A model generated the notes under the pieces. It was not told where the DNA came from and did not search any database. It was given only the letters and a program-made list of their open reading frames with translations. From NCBI GenBank assembly GCA_964484135.1, contig CAZAEL010000016.1, positions 1-45,305 on the forward strand: a DNA stretch of 45,305 nt. The letters are read 5' to 3'. Numbering within the stretch: position 1 is the first letter of the stretch; every line of letters begins with the position of its first letter. Position numbers and translations under genes: made by a program. Below are positions 38,661-45,305 of this stretch, piece after piece. Source of the stretch: CAZAEL01 sp964484135 (GTDB lineage Bacteria; Elusimicrobiota; Elusimicrobia; FEN-1173).

Positions 38661-39375
38661 GTTTCTTTCGAGGCGCGGATTTTTTCGCCGCCCGCGGGGA
38701 GGCGGGGGCCCGGGTCAACCGGTCCGCCGCGCGCAGAGGCTCGGGGACCCGGTTGTCTTTGACGCAGGCCATGACCAGGTCCACGGCCGTGAGCACCCCC
38801 ATCTTGTGGCCGGGGGACACGTACAAAGGTTGTACAAAGGGCCGGGTGCGCAGGGCCGCGCCCACCATCTCGTCCCCGTTCCGCAAGAACGTGTACGCGC
38901 CGGGCAGGCCGGGCGGGGGCTCGTCGTGCTCGCCGAAAAGCCAGGTCTTGGCGCAGCCGATGGACGGCCTGTCCATAAGGAGCCCCACATGGCAGGCCAG
39001 GCCGAAGCGCCGGGGATGGGCCAGGCCCTGCCCGTCCACCAGCAGGACGTCCGGCGCGGTTTTCAATTTTTCCAGGGCCTTGAGAAGGGGCGGGATTTCC
39101 CGGAAGGACAACAGCCCCGGCACGTACGGGAAAACGGCCTTTTCCCGCGCCACCGCCTTTTCCAAGAGTTTCAAAGACGGCAGTTCGAACACCGCGGCCG
39201 CGGCCGTGGCGGCGTCCCCCTTCTCGTCGTAATGCACGTCCAGGGCCGCCACGGTCTTGACGGCCTCGGGGTCCTTGAACGGGCACTGCAGGCTGACCTG
39301 CCGGGACAAGGACTTCTGCAGCTCCTCGGCTTTTTCAACGGACAATTTCCACGGATGGTTCAAAACGGGCCGCAT
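38650..39375 (-). CDS. nfi: Endonuclease V (deoxyinosine 3' endonuclease)
   Basis: 241 residues. It nicks DNA one base 3' of deoxyinosine or other deaminated bases. Catalytic carboxylates: Asp46 (AALDVHY), Glu93 (YVPGLLSFREIP, which includes the strand-separating wedge) and Asp114 (LLVDGQGLAHPRRFGLACHV). An odd insertion, SIGCAKTWLFGEHDEPPPGL, matches the usual 'tIGvAKs.l.G' with Trp in place. The tail is Lys/Arg-rich (about 220-241) and may aid nucleic-acid binding. It is divergent from asnB at 39449. Confidence 0.93.
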   Translation of the reverse strand: MRPVLNHPWKLSVEKAEELQKSLSRQVSLQCPFKDPEAVKTVAALDVHYDEKGDAATAAAAVFELPSLKLLEKAVAREKAVFPYVPGLLSFREIPPLLKALEKLKTAPDVLLVDGQGLAHPRRFGLACHVGLLMDRPSIGCAKTWLFGEHDEPPPGLPGAYTFLRNGDEMVGAALRTRPFVQPLYVSPGHKMGVLTAVDLVMACVKDNRVPEPLRAADRLTRAPASPRAAKKSAPRKKRAK

Positions 39376-39448
39376 GTTTGAATTCTACCAATCTTTTGTC
39401 CGGATTTTGCGGGATTTGGCATGGCTTCAAAAATGATAAATTACCAAC

Positions 39449-41350
39449 ATGTGCGGAATCGTCGGCAAGATCGGCTGGCAAGCCAAAAATTCTCCCTCCC
39501 AGGGTCTCATCCAGCGCATGGCGGACAAACTGCGCCACCGGGGCCCGGACGAGGGCGGCCTGTGGCTGGACGGGCCCGTGGGTCTGGCCATGCGGCGGCT
39601 CAAGATCATCGACCTGGCCACGGGCCAACAGCCCATGTCCAACGAAGATTGCCCCGCGGCCCTGGGGCCCGGCCCCCTGCGGCTCGTGTACAACGGCGAA
39701 ATCTACAACTTCCGCGAACTGCGGGCCGAGCTGGAAAAGACCGGGCACAGGTTCCGCACCCATTCGGACACCGAGGCCATCCTCCACGCCTTCGAGGAAT
39801 GGGGCGAGGCGGCCTGGGACCGGCTGGACGGCATGTACGCCATCGCCTTGTACGCGGAGCGGGACAAAACGCTTTACCTCGTGCGGGACCGCATGGGCAT
39901 CAAGCCCCTGTACTACCGCGCCACGGGCGCGTCCTTTTCCTTCGCCTCCGAGATCAAGGCCCTGCTGGAGGACCCGGAAACCTCCCGCGAGTGGGACCCC
40001 CAGGCCGTCAACGAGTTTTTCTCCCTTCGCTACATCCCCACCCCGCGGTCTATTTTCAAGGAAGTCCGCAAACTGGAGCCGGGACATTTTTTAAAGGTGT
40101 CCGCGGGGAAAGTGGAGAACCGCCATTATTGGGACTTCCAGCCCCCAGCCCCCGGTCCCCGGCCCCTGGCCTCCTACCTTGAGCAGCTCGACGCCCTCAT
40201 CGCTCAGGCGGTGAAATCGCAACTGGTGAGCGACGTGCCTTTGGGCGTGTTCCTGTCCGGCGGGCTGGACTCCACCACCGTGGCCGCGTACGTCCAGCGG
40301 GCGGGCGTGTCCCTGGACAGCTTCACCATCTATTTCGACGACGAAAGCTTTTCCGAGCGGGCCGAGGCCGCGGCCGTGGCCCGGATGTACGGCCTGAAGC
40401 ACAACGAAATGCGGGTCCATCCGGACGTGCCGGACATCTTCCCCCGTCTGGCCGAGACCTTCGACGAGCCCTTCGCCGACCCTTCCATCATCCCCACCTG
40501 GTACCTCTGCCGGTTCGCGCGGTCCAAGGTGACGGTGGCGCTGTCCGGCGACGGCGGCGACGAGCTTTTCGGCGGGTACCCCACGTACGTCGCGGACCGC
40601 CTGGCCGCCGCGTACCGGTTCGTTCCGGGCGTCGTGCACGGGCTCCTGGAGGCCGTGGGCCGCAGGCTCCCCACCAGCTTCGACCGCATCAGTTTCGACT
40701 ACCGGGTCAAGGCCTTCCTGGCGTCGGCCCGCCGGCCCCAGCCCCTCGCCCACATGGGCTGGCAGGAGATGTTCTTCCCGGAGGAAAAGCCCGCGCTTTT
40801 TTCGATGGATTTCCTGGAACGGAGCCGGGGCCACAGGCCGGAGGAGAGCTTCGAAAGGGCCTTCAGCCGGGCGGTGGGCCGGGCGGGGTTGGAAAAAATG
40901 CTGTTCGTGGACCAGCGCACGCACCTGCTGGACGAATACCTGGTCAAGGTGGACCGTTGCAGCATGGCCCATTCCTTGGAGGTCAGGCCCCCCCTGCTGG
41001 ACCGGGCCCTGGTGGAGTTTTCGTCCGCCATCCCCGTGGAGTACAAGGTTTGCGGTTGGACCACCAAATACATCCTGCGGCGGTTGATGAAGGGCCGCCT
41101 GCCGCCGGAGGTCCTGCGCGGCAAGAAAAAGGGCTTCGCCCCGCCCTTGGCCCGCTGGCTGGCCGGGGATTTGTACAAATGGGCGGAGGAACGGTTTTCC
41201 CCCGATCGGGTCAAAAAAACGGGGATATTAAACCCGGCGTATCCCATGGACCTTTTGCGGGAGCACGCGGCGAAGAAGCGGGACCACCACCGCCGCCTGT
41301 GGACGATCTTGAGCTTTTTGGGGTGGGCGGAGAAGTACAGCGGCGAATAA
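39449..41350 (+). CDS. asnB: Asparagine synthetase B, glutamine-hydrolysing
   Basis: 633 residues. It makes asparagine from aspartate, ATP and glutamine. Class II glutaminase domain with catalytic Cys2 (MCGIVGKIG), RHRGPDEGGLWLDGPVGLAM, LVYNGEIYNFRELRAEL; then the synthetase domain with the PP-motif SGGLDS at 270-275, LSGDGGDELFGGYPTYVADR and VDRCSMAHSLEVRPPLLDRA. Length matches the Bacillus-type AsnB/AsnO group, whose members also amidate carboxylates in cell-envelope or exopolysaccharide pathways. No Shine-Dalgarno precedes the ATG; AT-rich GATAAATT lies about 10-18 bases before it, consistent with a leaderless message. It is divergent from nfi and followed after 51 bases by the CTD enzyme gene. 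Confidence 0.95.
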   Translation: MCGIVGKIGWQAKNSPSQGLIQRMADKLRHRGPDEGGLWLDGPVGLAMRRLKIIDLATGQQPMSNEDCPAALGPGPLRLVYNGEIYNFRELRAELEKTGHRFRTHSDTEAILHAFEEWGEAAWDRLDGMYAIALYAERDKTLYLVRDRMGIKPLYYRATGASFSFASEIKALLEDPETSREWDPQAVNEFFSLRYIPTPRSIFKEVRKLEPGHFLKVSAGKVENRHYWDFQPPAPGPRPLASYLEQLDALIAQAVKSQLVSDVPLGVFLSGGLDSTTVAAYVQRAGVSLDSFTIYFDDESFSERAEAAAVARMYGLKHNEMRVHPDVPDIFPRLAETFDEPFADPSIIPTWYLCRFARSKVTVALSGDGGDELFGGYPTYVADRLAAAYRFVPGVVHGLLEAVGRRLPTSFDRISFDYRVKAFLASARRPQPLAHMGWQEMFFPEEKPALFSMDFLERSRGHRPEESFERAFSRAVGRAGLEKMLFVDQRTHLLDEYLVKVDRCSMAHSLEVRPPLLDRALVEFSSAIPVEYKVCGWTTKYILRRLMKGRLPPEVLRGKKKGFAPPLARWLAGDLYKWAEERFSPDRVKKTGILNPAYPMDLLREHAAKKRDHHRRLWTILSFLGWAEKYSGE

Positions 41351-41401
41351 ACGGCCGTCTCAGGCCGGATTTCTCCGCCTATTTGGACATCGGCGGCGAT
41401 T

Positions 41402-44400
41402 ATGAATAGGCATCGCCTTTTGGCGGGCGCGGCGGTTTTGGCCCTGTTTTGCGCCGGGCCGCCGGCCGAGGCCGCCATCACCAAGGCCTCCCCCTCCGGG
41501 GAAGAGGCCTGGCGCCTCAACTGTGGCTCCGTGGATTACACGGCCACGGACGGCAACCTCTGGATGGGCGACGAGGAGTTCTCCGTCCTGTCCCGCTGGG
41601 GGTACGCCAACGGGGCCGGCGCCTCCACCACCACCGCGGTTTCCGGCACCGCCGAAGACCCCCTGTACCAGTCCCACCGCTGGGGTCCGGCCGGCATGGC
41701 GTACCGCGTCTCCCTTCCCAACGGCACCTACCAGGTCAAGCTCATGTTTTGCGAAACCTTTTGGGACGCCCCCGCCGAGAGGGTCTTCGACGTGGCCCTG
41801 GAGGGCAACACCGTTCTCTCCGGCCACGACGTGTTCGCGGAGGTCGGCGGCTTCGTTGCCGACGACCACCTGTTCACGGTCACGGTGGCGGACCAGGTCC
41901 TGGACGTCACCTTCCCCGCGGTGGGCGTGGACAACGCCATGATCTCCGGCATCGAGGTCAAGCCGGTTTCCGTCACGGACGACGCGTTTTTGGACTTCCT
42001 GCAAAGGCGGATGTTCGAGTTCTTCTGGAACGAGGTGGACTCGACCACCAAGTTCATCCGCGACAAGGCCAAAAATTTCACGATCTCCGCGCCCAACATC
42101 TGCACCATCGGCGGGGTGGGCTTCGGCTTCAGCATCTACACCATCGGCGTGGAGCGGGGCTGGATCACCGCGGCCCAGGCGTACGACCGCATCATGAAAA
42201 TCCTGGACGGGTTCAACACCTGGGGCGCGCCCCGGCTGGACGCGTACCACGGGTTTTGGTACCACGGCGTCAACCCGGCCACCCTGGCGCGGGACGGCAC
42301 CTTCGAATTGTCCACCGTGGACTCGGCCCTCTTCATCCTGGGGGCCCTGCAGGCGGGCGAATACTTCCGCGCCGCGTACCCCGACCTCACCGCCCGGGTG
42401 GACGCCCTGTACCGGGACATGGAATGGGACTGGTGGATCAACCGCACCGATTCCACCCCGGCCCCGCCCAACCCGGACAACGACCCGTTCGTGAACATGG
42501 CCTGGCTGCCGCCGGGCGAATGCAACGGCACTTACAACATCCCGGCCCCGGGCGGGGGCTGTTTCGCCCAGCTCTGGTGGAACGAATATTCGGAGACCGT
42601 CCTGGTCAACCTGCTGGCCTTCGGCTCCCCCACCTACCCCATCGGCGCGGAAGCCTGGGCCAACATGAAGCGCACCCTGAAAAACGACATGGGCTACCGC
42701 ATGGTGGACCAGGCGCCCCTCTTCGCCCACCAGTTCCACCACCTCTATTACGACCTGCGGGACAAGCACGACGGTTTCCTGAACTACGACGACAACACCC
42801 GCATCGCCACCATGTACCAGCGGGACTACGCCCGGGCCCGGCCCGCCCTGTACGAGGAAAACGCCTGGGGCTTCACCAACGGCCTCACGCCCGTGGACAA
42901 CTACCGCACGTACGGCCCCGGCCTGGACGACGGCACCATCATGCCCAGCGCGGCCGTGACCTCCATCCCCCATTTGCCGGAAGACGGCATCCGCGCGGCC
43001 CGGTACATGTTCTTCCAGTACAAGCACCACATCTGGGGCCGGTACGGGTTCACGGACTCCTACAACGTGTCCCAAAACTACGTGGCACCGGACGCCATCA
43101 GCCTGGAGAACGGCTCCATGGTCATCGCCATTGAGAATTACCGCACCGGCCTCGTGCGGGACACCTTCATGCGCAGCCCGTACGTGCAAACGGCCCTGCA
43201 AAAGGCCGGTTTCCAAAGCTACGACGCCGCGCCCCTGCTCCTGGCCTCCACGGAGGAGAACAACCCCTCCCCCCAATTCGCGGCCCGGCGCGCGTACGAC
43301 GGGGACATGTCCACCCGCTGGGCCTCGGCCTTCACCAACTCCGAATGGCTGGCCATTGACTTCGGCTCCCCCAGGGCGGTCACGGGGTTCACCATCCGCT
43401 GGGAAGACGCGTACGCCAAGAACTATTCCATCCAAAGCTCGAACGACGGCCTGTCCTGGAGCAACGTCATGGAAATCACGGGCGGCAACGGCGGCACGGA
43501 CAACGTGGCCTTCAGCACCGCGACCGCGCGCTTCTTCCGGATTTTGGGCACCCAGCGGGCCCTGGACTGCTGCGGCTATTCCATCTGGGAGATGGACGTC
43601 AACTTTCCCACGGAGCCGCCCATCGAAAACGACGTGGAGCTGGCGCCCGACGCCCCGCGGGTCCGGGCCGGGCAAGAAACCGTCATCGCCTTCGCGGACG
43701 ACCCCGCCACCCGGTTGCTTTTCCCCTCCGGCGCGGCCTCGGAAGACATCTTCCTGCGGCTCCGTTTGCGGTCTGGCCTTTCCTCAGGCCTGCGGGAGGC
43801 CGCGGACGCGGCGGACGCCAAGGGCGCGGTGGACGTGGTCCGGACCACGCTCCGGGAATTCACCGCGGTCAAAGAGGGCGGCGGCGCGTTCGGAAACTTC
43901 GACAAACGGGTGATGGTGGAAATCCCGTACGCGGACGCGGACGGGGACGGCGTGGAGGACGTCGCGGGCCTGCCCGTGGACCGCCTGCGGATCTTCCGGC
44001 TCAACGAAGCGGCCCGCGTTTGGGAAATGGCGGCGGACGGCGGCGCGAACGGGGCCGACCCCCAAACCAAGGTGGTGCGCGCGGAATTGGGGCATTTTTC
44101 CGTGTACACCGTGGGCGCGGCGTCCGGGCAAGACCTGAACGCCCTGACCGTCTATCCCAACCCGGTGGATTTCTCCCGGGCCGTGCGCAACGCGGTCAAG
44201 TTCGACAATTTGAGCCGCGACGCCACGGTCCGCATCTATGACTTGAGCGGGCGGCTGGTGCGGGACCTTCCGCCCGGCTCTCCGGGCAACGACGGCAACT
44301 CGGGCCGGGCGGAGTGGGACGGGCGGGACGTGGACGGCGCCCTGGTGTCTTCCGGGCTGTACTTTTATCTGGCCACGGACCCCTCGGGCGGCAAAGCCAA

Positions 44401-44428
44401 GGGGCGGCTGGCCGTGGTGCGGCGATGA
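41402..44428 (+). CDS. Multidomain glycan-active exoprotein: malectin-like + GH144-like + F5/8C + FlgD-like CTD
   Basis: 1008 residues. Signal peptide (LAGAAVLALFCAGPPAEA). Malectin-like domain at about 36-192 (RLNCGSVDYTATDGNLWMGD, VSLPNGTYQVKLMFCET). Glucoamylase-like GH144/PF10091 domain at about 195-605: GFGFSIYTIGVERGWITAAQ, GTFELSTVDSALFILGALQA, WNEYSE, AWGFTNGLTPVDNYRTYGPG, DDGTIMPSAAVTSIPHLPED, YGFTDSYN; characterised GH144 members cleave beta-1,2-glucan. F5/8 type C sandwich at about 610-740 (YDGDMSTRWAS, WLAIDFGSPRAVTGFTIRWE). A ZU5-like region (about 742-905) precedes the CTD (912-1008; LTVYPNPVDFSRAV, VRIYDLSGRLVRDL, SSGLYFYLA). The TGA overlaps the next gene's ATG. The family is clear; beta-1,2-glucan as substrate is inference. 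Confidence 0.9.
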   Translation: MNRHRLLAGAAVLALFCAGPPAEAAITKASPSGEEAWRLNCGSVDYTATDGNLWMGDEEFSVLSRWGYANGAGASTTTAVSGTAEDPLYQSHRWGPAGMAYRVSLPNGTYQVKLMFCETFWDAPAERVFDVALEGNTVLSGHDVFAEVGGFVADDHLFTVTVADQVLDVTFPAVGVDNAMISGIEVKPVSVTDDAFLDFLQRRMFEFFWNEVDSTTKFIRDKAKNFTISAPNICTIGGVGFGFSIYTIGVERGWITAAQAYDRIMKILDGFNTWGAPRLDAYHGFWYHGVNPATLARDGTFELSTVDSALFILGALQAGEYFRAAYPDLTARVDALYRDMEWDWWINRTDSTPAPPNPDNDPFVNMAWLPPGECNGTYNIPAPGGGCFAQLWWNEYSETVLVNLLAFGSPTYPIGAEAWANMKRTLKNDMGYRMVDQAPLFAHQFHHLYYDLRDKHDGFLNYDDNTRIATMYQRDYARARPALYEENAWGFTNGLTPVDNYRTYGPGLDDGTIMPSAAVTSIPHLPEDGIRAARYMFFQYKHHIWGRYGFTDSYNVSQNYVAPDAISLENGSMVIAIENYRTGLVRDTFMRSPYVQTALQKAGFQSYDAAPLLLASTEENNPSPQFAARRAYDGDMSTRWASAFTNSEWLAIDFGSPRAVTGFTIRWEDAYAKNYSIQSSNDGLSWSNVMEITGGNGGTDNVAFSTATARFFRILGTQRALDCCGYSIWEMDVNFPTEPPIENDVELAPDAPRVRAGQETVIAFADDPATRLLFPSGAASEDIFLRLRLRSGLSSGLREAADAADAKGAVDVVRTTLREFTAVKEGGGAFGNFDKRVMVEIPYADADGDGVEDVAGLPVDRLRIFRLNEAARVWEMAADGGANGADPQTKVVRAELGHFSVYTVGAASGQDLNALTVYPNPVDFSRAVRNAVKFDNLSRDATVRIYDLSGRLVRDLPPGSPGNDGNSGRAEWDGRDVDGALVSSGLYFYLATDPSGGKAKGRLAVVRR

Positions 44429-45305
44429 AGGCCCTGCGGCGTTTCTTGGTCTTGCTGGCGGCCTTCGGCTGGATCTCGGCGGCCCAAGCGGACGGCACAG
44501 GCACCAACACGGCCGCGTTCCTGGACCTCAGCCCGGAAAGCCGGGCCGCGGCCATGGGCAACGCCTTCGCGGCCATGGCGGACGACGCCACCGCCCTTGT
44601 CTGGAACCCGGCGGGCCTGGGCCGTCTGGACCGCCAACACGCCCACCTCGCCCACATGGCGCAGGTCCTGGAAACCCAGGTGGAGTTCGCGGCCTATGCC
44701 CGGCCCACGGGGCGACTGGGGACGTTCGGGGCCGGGGTCACGTACCTGCATTCGGACGACATCCCCCGCACCGCCGAAGACTCTCTGGGCGCGCCCGTCA
44801 CCGGCATGGGCGATTTCAGCGTGCGGCAGGGCGCGGCCACCTTGGGCTGGGGCCGGCGCTTCGGACGGTTCGCGGTGGGCGGAAGCGCCAAATACCTGTG
44901 GCAACAGATCACGGACGTGCGGGGCCGGGCCTACGCCGTGGACGCGGGCATGATGTACGCGCCCCTGCCCCCCCTGCGCCTGGCTCTGGGCGTAAACAAC
45001 CTGGGGACCCAATGGGGCGGCGAACACTTGCCCACGGGCCTGCGGGCGGGCGCGGTTTATGGGTTCAAACAGGCGAATCTGTCCGTTCAGGCGGACAAGG
45101 TGTGGGGGCGGGGCCTGGAAACCGCCCTGGGCGCGGAGTGGTGGTTCAAGGGCCTGCTGGCCCTGCGCGCCGGGTACCGCAACGACCTGGAGGTCAAAGG
45201 GTCCTCAGGGCTGCGGTTCGGGATGGGGTTCCTTTGGAAGGATTGGGGGCTGGACTACGCTTTCGTGCCGTACGGCGACCTGGGCCACAACCAGCAGTTC
45301 AGCCT
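44425..45305 (+). CDS. PorV/PorQ-like outer-membrane barrel protein (cut by window end)
   Basis: At least 293 residues; the C-terminus lies outside the window. The ATG overlaps the stop of the CTD enzyme (ATGA). Signal peptide LRRFLVLLAAFGWISAAQA, then the PorV/PorQ signature: LDLSPESRAAAMGNAFAAMA, DDATALVWNPAGLGRL. Beta-strand alternation continues (FGAGVTYLHSDDIP, RFAVGGSAKYLWQQ, LALGVNNLGTQWGGEHLPTG) to WGLDYAFVPYGDLGHNQQFS, the family's final strands, so only a few residues are missing. It is the fourth barrel in the window that directly follows a CTD exoprotein gene. Confidence 0.92.
   Translation, partial: MKALRRFLVLLAAFGWISAAQADGTGTNTAAFLDLSPESRAAAMGNAFAAMADDATALVWNPAGLGRLDRQHAHLAHMAQVLETQVEFAAYARPTGRLGTFGAGVTYLHSDDIPRTAEDSLGAPVTGMGDFSVRQGAATLGWGRRFGRFAVGGSAKYLWQQITDVRGRAYAVDAGMMYAPLPPLRLALGVNNLGTQWGGEHLPTGLRAGAVYGFKQANLSVQADKVWGRGLETALGAEWWFKGLLALRAGYRNDLEVKGSSGLRFGMGFLWKDWGLDYAFVPYGDLGHNQQFS

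Noticed and set aside
1..45305. CRISPR array or prophage
   Set aside because: No regularly spaced identical repeats with unique spacers and no phage structural, integrase or terminase genes. The fibre-like protein at 10846 has a signal peptide and lies among exoprotein genes.

Overview
GC-rich DNA of a Gram-negative bacterium. Outer-membrane beta-barrels, a lytic transglycosylase, a lipoprotein and many signal peptides all point to an envelope with an outer membrane. PorV/PorQ-like barrels combined with exoproteins that end in a FlgD-like/T9SS-like C-terminal domain (CTD), plus a giant secreted protein with a QDAH motif of a kind I recall from Omnitrophota, suggest a candidate phylum near Elusimicrobiota/Omnitrophota. 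This placement is inference from protein families; no 16S or ribosomal protein gene is present. Genes are packed tightly and no gene-free stretch exceeds 300 bases.

Region A (1-12840, all minus strand) reads as one co-directional exoprotein cluster. A consensus sigma70 promoter with a LacI-type operator just downstream of its -10 box heads it. In transcription order: a secreted fibre-like protein, CTD protein + PorV-like barrel, a LacI regulator, a glucoamylase-like (alpha/alpha)6 enzyme, CTD protein + PorV-like barrel, CTD protein + PorV-like barrel (cut by the window edge). The CTD proteins carry repeated carbohydrate-binding-like sandwich modules. The same arrangement recurs on the plus strand at the other end of the window (41402-45305): a malectin / GH144-like / F5-8C / CTD enzyme followed, with a 4-base overlap, by another PorV-like barrel. 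In all four cases the CTD gene directly precedes its own barrel gene. This repeated substrate-barrel pair, joined to a sugar-type regulator and glycan-active enzymes, is the best candidate for an undescribed system here.

Region B (12863-20186, minus): a composite protein of about 1560 residues (ChaN/EreA-like domain + NAD-dependent epimerase with a helical insert + two membrane segments + unknown C-terminal domain), an MltD-type lytic transglycosylase, and a membrane-anchored Gly/Pro/Ala-rich coiled-coil protein.

Region C (20257-22868, minus): four tightly coupled genes: small secreted protein, M48 metalloprotease, unknown 82-residue protein, and a DegT-type aminotransferase.

Region D (23041-39375, minus): housekeeping and peptide metabolism: tRNA-Gly(CCC), a tRNA nucleotidyltransferase/poly(A) polymerase family enzyme, an acyl-CoA synthetase, an oligopeptide importer (A-B-C-D-F order) preceded by a complementary pair of M16 peptidases, a stand-alone RAM domain, NnrE, a small membrane protein, PolX, MEMO-like AmrB and endonuclease V. 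Palindromic elements lie just after the stop codons of oppB, oppC and oppF, and oppF lacks the usual C-terminal domain.

Region E (39449-45305, plus): asparagine synthetase B, then the fourth CTD-barrel pair.

Repeats: REP-like palindromes, a DUF559-remnant mini-element fused to a barrel gene, and purine/pyrimidine-biased repeats that double as signal-peptide coding sequence.
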